Source: Opitutaceae bacterium
GTDB lineage: Bacteria; Verrucomicrobiota; Verrucomicrobiia; Opitutales; Opitutaceae
Length of the DNA stretch: 64,000 nucleotides
Assembly: GCA_018667915.1 (NCBI GenBank)
Contig: JABIRI010000141.1
Span: forward strand, 40,022-104,021
Reading direction: 5' to 3'
The notes beneath the pieces are model-generated. The model was not told the origin of the DNA, ran no database searches, and saw only the letters and a program-made list of their open reading frames with translations. This document shows, piece by piece, positions 1 to 9,772 of this stretch. The number at the start of each line of letters is the position of its first letter. Within the stretch, counting starts at the first letter, position 1. A program made the translations under genes and the position numbers.

Positions 1-1
1 G

Positions 2-142
2 GTCCCCCTACCGGATGCCAAGACTCGCGCGGGCTACCGGGATCTTCGCGCGGCGAGGTTCGTGGTCGTCGTGAAAGAGCACTTTAGCCGCTGCGTCGTG
101 GGAGCATACGCAGCATACCGTCATCCAAAAGGTCTGAAATAA
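2..142 (+). CDS. possible 3' end of a CDS entering from the left edge (C-terminus ...YRHPKGLK*)
   Basis: Frame open from base 2 to TAA at 140-142; no start inside window; no recognisable domain. Confidence 0.25.
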   Translation, partial: VPLPDAKTRAGYRDLRAARFVVVVKEHFSRCVVGAYAAYRHPKGLK

Positions 143-305
143 TCGCGTCATAGTTACCCTATAACGCGGCATAAAGCCTGCCAATTGCAGAAAAATGACA
201 TAATTTTTCTTTAAATCTGATCAGGGGACGACGCGATTGAGGGTATTCATCGTTTGCTTTACCCGTTGACCCCGCACGCTCTCCCTCTAGGCAAACGCTT
301 CCCAG

Positions 306-1673
306 ATGAACCGCGTCTACATTAAGACTTATGGCTGCCAGATGAACGAGCGCGACAGCGAGGCTGTTGCGGCGATGTTGCGTGACCGCGGATATCGCAT
401 CGTCGATGCCGAGAGCGATTGCGACATTATGTTGCTCAATACCTGCAGCGTTCGTGATGCCGCCGAGCAAAAGGCCTTGGGCAAGGCGGGTTACGTGACG
501 CACCGCAAGAGGAAGAATCCGGACTTCGTGTTAGGGATCCTCGGCTGTATGGCCCAGAACCGCGGCGAATCGATTCTAGAAAAATTGCCCGATGTCGATC
601 TGATCGTCGGCACGCAGAAATTTCACCAAGTCCCGGACTATTTGGATAATATTCGCGCGGCCAAAGATGCCGGCGTCCCGATTGGCAGCTCCATCGTCGA
701 TATTGGCGAAGAGGTGGATTCGCAGAATACGATTCGCGACCACCTCGAAACCGAAGAGCGCCAAGTCAGTGCGTTCGTTTCGATCCAGCAGGGCTGCAAT
801 ATGTCGTGCAATTTCTGTATCGTGCCCAAAACCCGCGGCGACGAACGTTCGCGGCCGATGGAAGATATCGTTGCGGAATGCCGCAACCTCGCTCAGCGGG
901 GCGTGAAAGAGATCACGCTACTCGGGCAAATCGTAACCAGCTACGGCCGTCGTGACTATCAGGGTATCAATGGCGTCTCCCCCTTCGTGCAACTCATCGA
1001 AAAAGTGCACGAGATCGAAGGCATCGAGCGCATCCGATTCACCTCTCCGCATCCGCGAGGTTTTAAGCAGGACCTGGTCGAAGCTTACGGTCGTTTACCC
1101 AAACTCTGCGAATACGTGCACCTGCCGATGCAGAGTGGCAGCAATACCATGTTGCGCGCGATGAACCGGCCTTACTCGCGGGAGCGCTACAAGGAGATCG
1201 TCGATTCACTCCGTGCCGTGCGCCCGGACATGTATTTCTCGACCGATGTGATCGTGGGTTACCCCGGCGAAACTGAGGATGACTTTCAGCAGACTAAGGA
1301 GCTCTTCGAGGCCTGCAATTTTGATATGGCCTACATCTTCAAGTATTCGATCCGCAGCGGCACGGTTGCGGCCGAGCTCGAAGATCAAATCACGGACGAG
1401 GTGAAAGAAGCGCGTAACCAAGCTTTGCTCGATGTGCTGCGGGTGAATTCCAAACGCCGCAACGAATCGCTGGTCGGGACGGTGCAAAAAGTGCTCCTCG
1501 AAGGTCCGGACAAAACCGGCAAACACTTCACCGGTCGCACCCGCGGAAATCGCGTCGCGATCGTCGATGCCGATCCCCGCTTGGTCGGCGAAATCGTCGA
1601 TATGAACGTGACGCGATCTACCATCAGCACCCTCTATGGCGATCTCGTGCTGGAAGGAGTGGGGGTGGAGTAG
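306..1673 (+). CDS. miaB: tRNA-2-methylthio-N6-dimethylallyladenosine synthase (radical SAM methylthiotransferase)
   Basis: N-terminal YIKTYGCQMN, radical SAM CNMSCNFCIVP, C-terminal TRAM-like region. Confidence 0.97.
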   Translation: MNRVYIKTYGCQMNERDSEAVAAMLRDRGYRIVDAESDCDIMLLNTCSVRDAAEQKALGKAGYVTHRKRKNPDFVLGILGCMAQNRGESILEKLPDVDLIVGTQKFHQVPDYLDNIRAAKDAGVPIGSSIVDIGEEVDSQNTIRDHLETEERQVSAFVSIQQGCNMSCNFCIVPKTRGDERSRPMEDIVAECRNLAQRGVKEITLLGQIVTSYGRRDYQGINGVSPFVQLIEKVHEIEGIERIRFTSPHPRGFKQDLVEAYGRLPKLCEYVHLPMQSGSNTMLRAMNRPYSRERYKEIVDSLRAVRPDMYFSTDVIVGYPGETEDDFQQTKELFEACNFDMAYIFKYSIRSGTVAAELEDQITDEVKEARNQALLDVLRVNSKRRNESLVGTVQKVLLEGPDKTGKHFTGRTRGNRVAIVDADPRLVGEIVDMNVTRSTISTLYGDLVLEGVGVE

Positions 1674-1715
1674 GGGGGGGGATTATTGCCGAATGTTCTC
1701 CGAGACTCGCTCCAT

Positions 1716-1752
1716 CATCTTTCTCATTACTCTTTATCCTTATCTTTATCTC
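1716..1752. repeat. left inverted-repeat arm of four-helix-bundle cassette
   Basis: CATCTTTCTCATTACTCTTTATCCTTATCTTTATCTC, inverted match to 2163-2200. Confidence 0.75.
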
Positions 1753-1772
1753 ACCCCGGCGGAGTCTTCACT

Positions 1773-2189
1773 ATGCGTAAAAAATTCGATCACGAAAAAC
1801 TTCACGCTTACCAGAAGGCCGTTGAGTTTTGCGCTTGGGCAACCCCCCTCCTCGAATCACTGCCAACCCGACTAGCCGCCCGTGATCAATTGGACCGCGC
1901 ATCAACGAGCGTCGTTCTGAACATAGCGGAAGGAAACGGGAAGCGATCCTTTCCTGATCGTTCGCGTTTTTTCGATATCGCGAGGGGTTCGGCTTTGGAG
2001 TGTGCCGCTTGTTTGGATGTTTTGATTTGTCGCGGTCAGGTGGACCTGGCCCGAGCGGATGAAGGGAAATCGCTCTTGCTCGAAGCAGTTTCCATGGTGG
2101 GTGGGCTGATTGCCCGTTTCGCTGGAGACGGTCGATTAGAAGAGGAACAAGCTGGATACGGAGAAGATAAAGATAAGGATAACGAATAA
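1773..2189 (+). CDS. four helix bundle protein (S23 / 23S rRNA intervening-sequence protein-like)
   Basis: FDHEKLHAYQKAVEFCAWA...LDRASTSVVLNIAEGNGKRS...ARGSALECAACLDVL typical of the family; start reassigned from ORF start 1686 to ATG 1773. Confidence 0.85.
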   Translation: MRKKFDHEKLHAYQKAVEFCAWATPLLESLPTRLAARDQLDRASTSVVLNIAEGNGKRSFPDRSRFFDIARGSALECAACLDVLICRGQVDLARADEGKSLLLEAVSMVGGLIARFAGDGRLEEEQAGYGEDKDKDNE

Positions 2190-2200
2190 AGATAAAGATC
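2163..2200. repeat. right inverted-repeat arm; overlaps and encodes the C-terminus (EDKDKDNE) of the four-helix-bundle CDS
   Basis: GAAGATAAAGATAAGGATAACGAATAAAGATAAAGATC. Confidence 0.75.
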
Positions 2201-2245
2201 TTTGCCCGAAGAACCCACGCGGTCTTTTGCCGAATTTCCCACACC

Positions 2246-2803
2246 ATGACCCTTTCCCTCGCCACGCTCATCACCGGTTTATTGCTCCTCATTCTTGGGG
2301 TTCTTTTTATCCTGCCGTTTCCGGCGATTGTGACCTCGATCAAGCGGTTTCCGCGTTCACGCACCTTTGCTTACGTGCTGTTTGGCGCGGGGGCGGCGTG
2401 GTTTCTCTACCGAATTACGAATCTTTCGGCGGCGGACTTTGGGCAGTATCGTAAACCACTCTTCATCTTCTTCGCGATTGTAGCCGTCAGCGCATTCAAG
2501 TTTGTGCCGGACTTTCTGGCCGTGCGCGGGGCCTGCGTGCTCGTGCTGCTTGCCGCCTCTCCGTTACTCGATGCGGGTTATATGGTTTGGGACTACGGAG
2601 AAATTACGGACGGGGGGCGAATCTACCTCTACAAAGTCGCCCTCTATATTGCGGCGGCGCTCGCCATTTATCTGGGAGCCTCTCCGTTCCGGATGCGCGA
2701 TTTCTTGGAATGGCTGTATCGTAAACCGGGTCGGGCTCGTTCGGTGGGCTTGGTAATCGCATCCTACGGTGCCGTCGTATCGGCCGTAGCCTTCACCTAC
2801 TGA
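2246..2803 (+). CDS. conserved-looking multi-pass membrane protein, function unknown
   Basis: Long hydrophobic segments, ATG start, ends just before gmk. Confidence 0.7.
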   Translation: MTLSLATLITGLLLLILGVLFILPFPAIVTSIKRFPRSRTFAYVLFGAGAAWFLYRITNLSAADFGQYRKPLFIFFAIVAVSAFKFVPDFLAVRGACVLVLLAASPLLDAGYMVWDYGEITDGGRIYLYKVALYIAAALAIYLGASPFRMRDFLEWLYRKPGRARSVGLVIASYGAVVSAVAFTY

Positions 2804-2810
2804 TTGAGCG

Positions 2811-3425
2811 ATGTCGGACGACTCTGCCAGTGCCGCTCCCGTTTTACTCGTGCTTGCCGGACCGGCGGGTTCCGGCAAAACCACGCTTTGCGAACGCATG
2901 GTGGCGGAAGTGCCCGGATTCTCCCGGGTGGTGACCAGCACGACGCGCGAGCCGCGCCCGGGCGAGGTGAACGGACGCGACTACCACTTTTTTACGGCTA
3001 AAGAATTTGACCACCGTCTCGCAGCGGATGCGTTTCTCGAATGGGCGCTCGTCCACCGCAAGCACCGCTATGGCACGTTGGCGGCATCCGTGTTCGATCC
3101 GCTCGCCGCCGGCCAGAGCCTTATCATCAACGTCGATGTTCAGGGCGTGGAGAATTTCCGGGGTGCGGCGAAAAAAAGCCCACTACTTGCGCGTCATATG
3201 GCGACGGTTTATGTCGATGTGCCCATCGATGAACTGCGGGTGCGTTTGACGGGGAGAGGCGACTCCGAGGCTGAAATCGAGCGGCGGATGGTCACGGCGG
3301 TAAAGGAACAGCAGGAGCGGGATAACTTTGATCATGTGATCACCAGTTCTTCCAAAGAGGCTGACTTTCAGGCCCTGGTGGAAATTTGGCGGGTGGCAAC
3401 GGCTCGAGTGGCCCAAGCAGATTGA
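2811..3425 (+). CDS. gmk: guanylate kinase
   Basis: P-loop GPAGSGKTTL, TSTTREPRPGEVNGRDYHF, IINVDVQG. Confidence 0.93.
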   Translation: MSDDSASAAPVLLVLAGPAGSGKTTLCERMVAEVPGFSRVVTSTTREPRPGEVNGRDYHFFTAKEFDHRLAADAFLEWALVHRKHRYGTLAASVFDPLAAGQSLIINVDVQGVENFRGAAKKSPLLARHMATVYVDVPIDELRVRLTGRGDSEAEIERRMVTAVKEQQERDNFDHVITSSSKEADFQALVEIWRVATARVAQAD

Positions 3426-3502
3426 TTACGTAGGCGTGCTGAGCTGTAACATTTACTGAATCGCACTCTTGCCGCCGGTCGCTGGCCCCCGTTGCCTCAT
3501 GG

Positions 3503-6500
3503 GTGCTACCCCGCATGGAACTTTATACCCCCCGATTTCCTTCAACTAGATTCGTTCGTGTCCTAATTGGGAGCGCTGCAGGTGTCGTATCGACGCTCTC
3601 GTGTGCGTGGGCGGCAGGGGTCCCTGCGGAGATTGAGTTTAACCGCGATGTGCGGCCGATTCTCTCCAACACGTGTTTCAAGTGCCACGGTCCCGATGAG
3701 GAGAACAACCAATCCAAGCTGCGGTTAGATCTGCGGGATTTCGCGATCGCTCCTCACGTCAACAAAGCGGGGCGCACCATCACGGGAATTGTGCCAGGCA
3801 AACCGGATGAGTCCGAGGTATGGTTACGCCTGACGAGCACGGATCCGGTAAAGATGATGCCGCCGCCCGATGCCTTGCACCAAGCGACCGATCTCGACCG
3901 AGCCATCATTCGCCGCTGGATCGAACAGGGTGCGGAGTATGCGCCCCACTGGTCCTATATCATGCCGGAGAAGGTTGCGCCTCCCGCGGTGGCCTCGACC
4001 GGTCTCGTTCGCAACGCGATCGACCACTTCGTTCTCCGTAAGCTCGAAGCTGCGGATATCACGCCGCATCCCGAAGCCGATCGCGCCACACTGCTGCGTC
4101 GTCTCTCGCTCGACCTCGTGGGGCTTCCACCCACGCCCGCGGAGCTCGACACGTTTTTGAATGACGTAAGCCCGGGGGCTTACGAGCGCGCGGTCGATCG
4201 ACTCCTCGAATCGCCCCACTATGGTGAGCGTATGGCGGTGCCGTGGTTGGATCTCGTGCGCTTCTCCGACACGGTCGGATTTCACGGGGATCAGCGCCAA
4301 AATATTTTCCCATATCGCGATTATATCATCGACGCGTTTAACCAAAACAAACCCTACGATGACTTCGTGCGCGAGCAGTTGGCTGGTGATCTCCTGCCCG
4401 ACGCGACTCCCGAGCAGATTGTAGCCACCGGCTTTAATCGTCTGAACCTCATGACCCGTGAGGGTGGAGCGCAGCCGCTCGAATATCTCGCCAAGTCTGC
4501 TGCCGATCGCGTGCGGGCCGTGTCCACGACCTTCATGGGTTCAACCGTGGGATGTGCGGAATGCCACGATCACAAATACGATCCCTTCACCACCCGCGAC
4601 TTCTATAGCCTCGCCGCCTACTTCGCCGATGTGAAACAATGGGGAGTGTATTCGGACTACAAATACACACCCAATCCCGACCTGAAGGGCTTCAATAACG
4701 ACTTTCCGTTCCCGCCGGAAATGGATGTTGAGAATGACTACCTGAAGCGCCGCGCAGCCCGACTTCAAGCGGCTCAAGCGGCGCGTATTTCTGAGGTGGT
4801 TGATTCCATCTTGGCCCGTCCGGAAGGACGCTCTCGGGTGATCGACTGGGCGCGCGCTAATGCTGATCCCTTGCTGGCATCAAACGGCGGATGGTCAGCG
4901 ATTCCGATCGTCCAAGTTACCGGTGATGCCGCGACCAAAATCACGCAGATGGACGACGGTTCCGTCCGGATGGAGAATATCCCCAAGAGTAAACAGGAGG
5001 GTGACGAAAAATATGGCACGAGGCTGATTCTTTCCCCGGCGTCGGGCATGATCGCAGCGATGCAGCTCGAAGCCTTACCCGATCTGCAGGGAAGCGGCAC
5101 CGTGGCGCGAAGTTCCTTTGGTTCGTTCACCGTCAGCCCGACGATTGAACTTCGCCGGCAAGGCTCAGCCAAGGCCGAGAAGCTAGAACTCGCGGGAGGG
5201 TTTCCGGATCGCGACTCATGGACGTTTTCCAATGCCTACATGGTCACTTCCGTCGAAGATCGCTGGCGAACGGATCCACAGTTTGCCGACGAAACCCAGC
5301 GGGTAATTTATCAACTGGAATCGCCGATTGATATCGAGGAGGGGGATGAACTCGTCGTGACGCTCAAGACAACGGATTTGGCCCGAGCTCGGCTGTATGT
5401 GTCGCCGTTGGGGTTGCGTCGAAATGGGGAAACGGTGGCGAGTGATTTATCTTCCACGATCGCGACGGCGGTCACGAGCGGAGGCGCAATTTTGTCCGAG
5501 GGGCAATGGCGACTCTTGGGGACGGAATATTTCAAGGGCACCGGGACGACCGATGCGGTGTCCTATGCAACGGCACTGGAAACATTGCGCGAGATTGCGG
5601 CCTGTCGGGACGGCATGGCTTTTACGATGGTTACAGAGCCCATGGAACCTTTGATCACGCGGGTATTGCCGCGTGGAAATTGGCAGGATGAATCGGGCGA
5701 AGTGGTGGCACCGGCACCGCCGGCATTTCTTGCGAAAAACGTGTCCACCTCAGGTGAGCGCGCGACGCGACTAGATTTGGCGGAGTGGATTGTATCATCG
5801 GAAAACCCACTTACGGCCCGCACGCAAGTGAACCGCTTGTGGAACCAGTTTTTCGGCACCGGGCTTTCCGCCGTGGTGGATGATTTGGGTTTACAGGGCG
5901 AGTATCCCAGCCATCCGGAGTTGCTCGATTGGCTGGCGGTGGAGTTCGTCGATTCGGGTTGGGACGTGAAGCACATGGTGCGGTTGATGGTCAACTCGGC
6001 GACGTATCGCCAACAGTCGGTCTTCCGCCCGGAACTGCAGGATATGGATCCCGACAATCGTCTATTGGCCGCCCATCCGTCTCGCCGATTGGAGGCGGAG
6101 TTTGTGCGCGACAATGCACTCTTTATTGCCGGTTTACTCGATCCGGAGATTGGCGGGCCGAGTGCGACTCCCTATCAGCCGGACGGTTACTACGTGTCGC
6201 TGAATTTCCCCAAACGCCGTTACCAAGCGGAGCGTGACGAACGCCAATATCGGCGGGGTGTTTACAACCATTGGCAGCGGACCTTTGTGCATCCGATGAT
6301 GGCCAACTTCGATGCACCTTCCCGCGAAGAGTGCACGGCGGATCGCACCGTTTCGAATACCCCGCAGCAGGCACTCACGCTGCTCAACGATCCGTCGTTT
6401 GTGGAAGCGGCCCGAGCGTTGGCGGAACGGGCCATGACGGAACCGGCACGAACGGATTTCGAAACCCGAATCGAACATGCGTTCCGATTGGTGTTGGCGC

Positions 6501-6709
6501 GGTCGCCGTCGGCTGAAGAAGCGACCGGACTCAAGAAGTTTTATTTCACCCAGCATGCGAATTATAGCGATGAACCAGATGACGCCTCCGCGTTGGATTC
6601 AGTCGGTTTGCATATGACCGATGCGATGTTGGATCGCGTTGAACTTGCCGCTTGGACGCAGGTCGCGCGTGTGCTGCTCAACCTCAACGAAACCCTCATG
6701 CGTTACTAG
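3503..6709 (+). CDS. PSCyt1 / DUF1549 / DUF1553 planctomycete-type cytochrome protein
   Basis: FNRDVRPILSNTCFKCHGPDE heme motif; VDRLLESPHYGERMAVPWLDLVRFSDTVGFHGD; C-terminal DUF1553-like NRLWNQFFGTGL; start could be ATG 3515. Confidence 0.92.
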   Translation: MLPRMELYTPRFPSTRFVRVLIGSAAGVVSTLSCAWAAGVPAEIEFNRDVRPILSNTCFKCHGPDEENNQSKLRLDLRDFAIAPHVNKAGRTITGIVPGKPDESEVWLRLTSTDPVKMMPPPDALHQATDLDRAIIRRWIEQGAEYAPHWSYIMPEKVAPPAVASTGLVRNAIDHFVLRKLEAADITPHPEADRATLLRRLSLDLVGLPPTPAELDTFLNDVSPGAYERAVDRLLESPHYGERMAVPWLDLVRFSDTVGFHGDQRQNIFPYRDYIIDAFNQNKPYDDFVREQLAGDLLPDATPEQIVATGFNRLNLMTREGGAQPLEYLAKSAADRVRAVSTTFMGSTVGCAECHDHKYDPFTTRDFYSLAAYFADVKQWGVYSDYKYTPNPDLKGFNNDFPFPPEMDVENDYLKRRAARLQAAQAARISEVVDSILARPEGRSRVIDWARANADPLLASNGGWSAIPIVQVTGDAATKITQMDDGSVRMENIPKSKQEGDEKYGTRLILSPASGMIAAMQLEALPDLQGSGTVARSSFGSFTVSPTIELRRQGSAKAEKLELAGGFPDRDSWTFSNAYMVTSVEDRWRTDPQFADETQRVIYQLESPIDIEEGDELVVTLKTTDLARARLYVSPLGLRRNGETVASDLSSTIATAVTSGGAILSEGQWRLLGTEYFKGTGTTDAVSYATALETLREIAACRDGMAFTMVTEPMEPLITRVLPRGNWQDESGEVVAPAPPAFLAKNVSTSGERATRLDLAEWIVSSENPLTARTQVNRLWNQFFGTGLSAVVDDLGLQGEYPSHPELLDWLAVEFVDSGWDVKHMVRLMVNSATYRQQSVFRPELQDMDPDNRLLAAHPSRRLEAEFVRDNALFIAGLLDPEIGGPSATPYQPDGYYVSLNFPKRRYQAERDERQYRRGVYNHWQRTFVHPMMANFDAPSREECTADRTVSNTPQQALTLLNDPSFVEAARALAERAMTEPARTDFETRIEHAFRLVLARSPSAEEATGLKKFYFTQHANYSDEPDDASALDSVGLHMTDAMLDRVELAAWTQVARVLLNLNETLMRY

Positions 6710-6723
6710 CGCGCGCGTTGATC

Positions 6724-8169
6724 ATGTTTACTCCCTCCGATCTGAAAAATTTCGAAAACCGCCAACGCGCCTGGTCGCGCCGGACGTTCTTGGGCAAGTC
6801 GGCACAAGCAGTCGGCTCGCTCGCGCTCGGTTCGCTGTTGAACCCCAGCTTGCTCGGGCAACAAGGTCCGTGGCGCGGGGTATTGGATGCGCCGCATTTT
6901 TATCCAAAGGCGAAACGCATCGTGCATCTTTGTATGGCGGGCGGGCCGTCCCACGTGGATCTATTTGATCCCAAACCGGTGTTGAATCGCCTACACGGGC
7001 AGCCCTTCCCGGAGTCGTTCACCAAGGGCGAACAGCTGGCCCAATTGCAGGGCACCGAGTTGCTCGCGCGAGGCACGCAAGTCGGCTTCCGGCGCTGTGG
7101 TATTTCCGGACAAATGATCAGCGACCTGCTGCCGCACACGCAGACGATTGCCGATGACATCTGCATCGTGCGCTCGTTGCACACCGAGCAGATCAATCAC
7201 GATCCGGCGCACGCGTTTATGAATGCGGGCTCGATCAACAAAGGTCGGCCGAGCATGGGTTCGTGGTTGCTCTATGGATTGGGTTCGGAGGCAGAGAACC
7301 TGCCCGGATATGTGGTGCTCGTTTCGGAAGGCGGCGGCGGCGCGCAGCCCATCTCCGCGCGCCAATGGTCGGCCGGATTTTTGCCCAGCAAATTTCAAGG
7401 CGTTCAGTTCCAAAGCCGCGGTGCGCCGGTGCACTACGTCGGCAATCCGGACGGAGTATGCCAGAGCACGCAGCGCCAAGTCATCGACGAAGTGGCGCGG
7501 CTCAACGGCCTGCAGCAGCAGCAGTCGCTCGACCCGGAAATTGAGACGCGCGTGTCCCAATACGAGTTGGCGTTCAAGATGCAGACGAGTGTGCCGGAAC
7601 TCGCGGACATCAGCGAAGAGCCCCAGTCGATGCTCGATCTGTATGGGATCAAGGAAGTGGGCGACGGTTCCTTTGCGGCGAACTGTTTGCTGGCGCGGCG
7701 CCTGCTCGAACGTGGCTCGCGTTTCGTCCAGCTCTATCATCGCGGTTGGGATCACCACCGGCAATTGGATGAGAATATTCAGGTCGCGAGTAAACTGTGC
7801 GATCAAGCGTCAGCGGCACTGGTCAAGGACCTCAAACAACGCGGTATGCTGGAAGACACGCTCGTGATTTGGGGCGGCGAATTTGGCCGCACACCGATGG
7901 GGCAGGGCACGGGTCGCGATCATCACATCAATGCGTTTTCCGTATGGATGGCGGGCGGCGGTATTCGCCCGGGAACCACGTGGGGTTCGACCGACGACCT
8001 CGGTTACCGCTACCTCAACGATGGACAAGAGGTGCATGTCCATGATCTGCATGCGACGATGTTGGCTTGTTTCGGCATCGATCACAAAAAGCTCACCTAC
8101 CGCTACCAAGGTCGCGATTTCCGACTCACCGATGTGCACGGCCATGTGGTCAAAGGCATCATGAGCTGA
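6724..8169 (+). CDS. DUF1501 domain-containing protein (TAT-type signal, alkaline phosphatase-like fold)
   Basis: SRRTFLGKSAQAVGSLALG; HLCMAGGPSHVDLFDPKP; GGEFGRTPMGQGTGRDHH; start reassigned to ATG 6724. Confidence 0.93.
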   Translation: MFTPSDLKNFENRQRAWSRRTFLGKSAQAVGSLALGSLLNPSLLGQQGPWRGVLDAPHFYPKAKRIVHLCMAGGPSHVDLFDPKPVLNRLHGQPFPESFTKGEQLAQLQGTELLARGTQVGFRRCGISGQMISDLLPHTQTIADDICIVRSLHTEQINHDPAHAFMNAGSINKGRPSMGSWLLYGLGSEAENLPGYVVLVSEGGGGAQPISARQWSAGFLPSKFQGVQFQSRGAPVHYVGNPDGVCQSTQRQVIDEVARLNGLQQQQSLDPEIETRVSQYELAFKMQTSVPELADISEEPQSMLDLYGIKEVGDGSFAANCLLARRLLERGSRFVQLYHRGWDHHRQLDENIQVASKLCDQASAALVKDLKQRGMLEDTLVIWGGEFGRTPMGQGTGRDHHINAFSVWMAGGGIRPGTTWGSTDDLGYRYLNDGQEVHVHDLHATMLACFGIDHKKLTYRYQGRDFRLTDVHGHVVKGIMS

Positions 8170-8191
8170 CGCGCCCGGATCCTGAATTTGC

Positions 8192-9646
8192 ATGTCTGAT
8201 CTCACGATATTTGTTGGCCGGTTTCACCCACTGGTGGTGCATGTCCCCATCGGAGTGCTGCTGCTGTTGGCGGTTTCGGAAGCGATGGGTTGGCGTTGGT
8301 CCAAGCTGCGTCTCACGGCCGGCGCGCGCATGGTGGTGTTGGGTTTCGTGGTGTTGGGCGCGGCGCTAGCGGCTGGCTGCGGTTGGTTACTCGCGCAGCA
8401 AGGCAGCTACGACGAAGCGTTGGTCGGCCGGCACCAGAATCTCGGTTTCATTACTCTCGGGCTCACGGTCGCGTTGTTTGCGGTTCAGAAATGGCTCAAG
8501 CTTTACGGGTCACTCTTGGCGGCTGCGGTTGCGATCATGGCGTGGACGGGCCACAACGGCGGCTCTTTGACCCACGGTCCCGGTTATTTGGCCGAGCATG
8601 CGCCGGCGATGCTCCGACCCTTGCTCGGTGGAGGTGCACCCGGTCGTCCGGCTCCCGCAACGCTCGCCGAAGCCGATGTCTTTTACGATGTGGTGCAGCC
8701 CGTGCTCAACGCGCGCTGCGTCGCCTGTCACGGTGAGTCGCGCGCCGATGGCGATTTGCGGTTGGACTCATTCGAGGCGATCCTTGCCGGAGGCGAACAC
8801 GGCGAAGCGATCGTGGCGGGCAGCCCCGCCGAAAGCCTACTATTGCAGCGGCTTTATTTGCCGCTCGACCACAAGGAACACATGCCGCCGGCGGGCCGGC
8901 CTCAACCTACGGATTTTGATCTGGCGGTGTTGGACTGGTGGATCGCGGATGGCTCCCCCGCTCAAGGCGGTTTCATGGCGCGCGCTCCTGATCCGGTGGT
9001 GGTCGAGATCGTTGCAGCGCAACTGGGATTGCCCCCACCGCCTATTCCGGATCGTGCCGAAATGTTGGCCATTGCGCGCGAATTGGAGGTTGAGCTTGGC
9101 ATCACCATCCGCCCACTCACGACCGAAGAACCTTGGTTAGGCGTGAACGCTCGCTTGGCTCGAGAGGATTTTGATGACGATACGCTGACCCGCTTACTCG
9201 TGCTGGCACCTGCCTTGCACCGCTTGGATTTGGGCGGCACGGGTGTGACCGATGCAGGAATGGTCCATGTTGCGCAGATGACGGAGCTGCGCCGCTTGCG
9301 CTTGGACGGCACCGCAATCACGGACACTGGGCTCGTCGCGTTGGCTCCGCTCAAACGCCTCGCGTCACTCAACCTGCATTCGACCGGCGTCACCGATGCC
9401 GCGACGGATGCGCTCACCGAACTGCCGCGGTTGCGCCAGCTCTATGTATGGCAAACGGGAATGACTCCCATGGCGGCGCTGTCTTTGGCGGAGGCCTTGG
9501 AAAACCGCCGCAAACTCGATCGTTATCGCGCACAGATTGCCGCCAACCAACGCCGTATCGCCGACGAAACCTTCCGGGTGGATTTCGGCGCAGAGCCGTT
9601 GGTTCTACTGGAAGAGGCTGAAGCGTCTCCGGCCGAAGACGAGTAA
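8192..9646 (+). CDS. membrane protein: DUF2231-like N-terminus + PSCyt1 cytochrome + leucine-rich repeats
   Basis: FVGRFHPLVVHVPIGVLLLLAVSE; VVQPVLNARCVACHGESRADGDLRLDS; LRR series LHRLDLGGTGVTDAGMVHV... Confidence 0.85.
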   Translation: MSDLTIFVGRFHPLVVHVPIGVLLLLAVSEAMGWRWSKLRLTAGARMVVLGFVVLGAALAAGCGWLLAQQGSYDEALVGRHQNLGFITLGLTVALFAVQKWLKLYGSLLAAAVAIMAWTGHNGGSLTHGPGYLAEHAPAMLRPLLGGGAPGRPAPATLAEADVFYDVVQPVLNARCVACHGESRADGDLRLDSFEAILAGGEHGEAIVAGSPAESLLLQRLYLPLDHKEHMPPAGRPQPTDFDLAVLDWWIADGSPAQGGFMARAPDPVVVEIVAAQLGLPPPPIPDRAEMLAIARELEVELGITIRPLTTEEPWLGVNARLAREDFDDDTLTRLLVLAPALHRLDLGGTGVTDAGMVHVAQMTELRRLRLDGTAITDTGLVALAPLKRLASLNLHSTGVTDAATDALTELPRLRQLYVWQTGMTPMAALSLAEALENRRKLDRYRAQIAANQRRIADETFRVDFGAEPLVLLEEAEASPAEDE

Positions 9647-9772
9647 GCGGCAAATTTCACACGGGTGAACGCGCTGCATTGATTTGGCGCGGAAAACGCT
9701 CAAGGTGATCGCGTATCAGCTTCGCAACGTCCTTCTTCCTCAACCCGCGGGGGGATCCGCTTCCCGCGCACG

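Larger units (their letters stand above)
1695..2226. mobile_element. candidate small mobile unit: terminal inverted repeats enclosing a four-helix-bundle gene, flanked by 9-bp direct repeat TTGCCGAAT
   Basis: TTATCCTTATCTTTATC (1734-1750) and its exact reverse complement GATAAAGATAAGGATAA (2166-2182); similarity extends a further 13/18 nt; TTGCCGAAT at 1686-1694 and 2227-2235. Confidence 0.5.

Noticed and set aside
1672-1681. G-homopolymer after the miaB stop codon
   Set aside because: Probably ordinary or a possible indel hotspot; lies outside coding sequence and carries no visible signal.
1771-2364. 197-aa minus-strand ORF over the four-helix-bundle cassette
   Set aside because: Antisense to a recognised family; composition (RRTPRMRSNK...) is not protein-like.
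6991-7806. 271-aa minus-strand ORF inside the DUF1501 gene
   Set aside because: Fully antisense to a strongly supported CDS with no recognisable domain.
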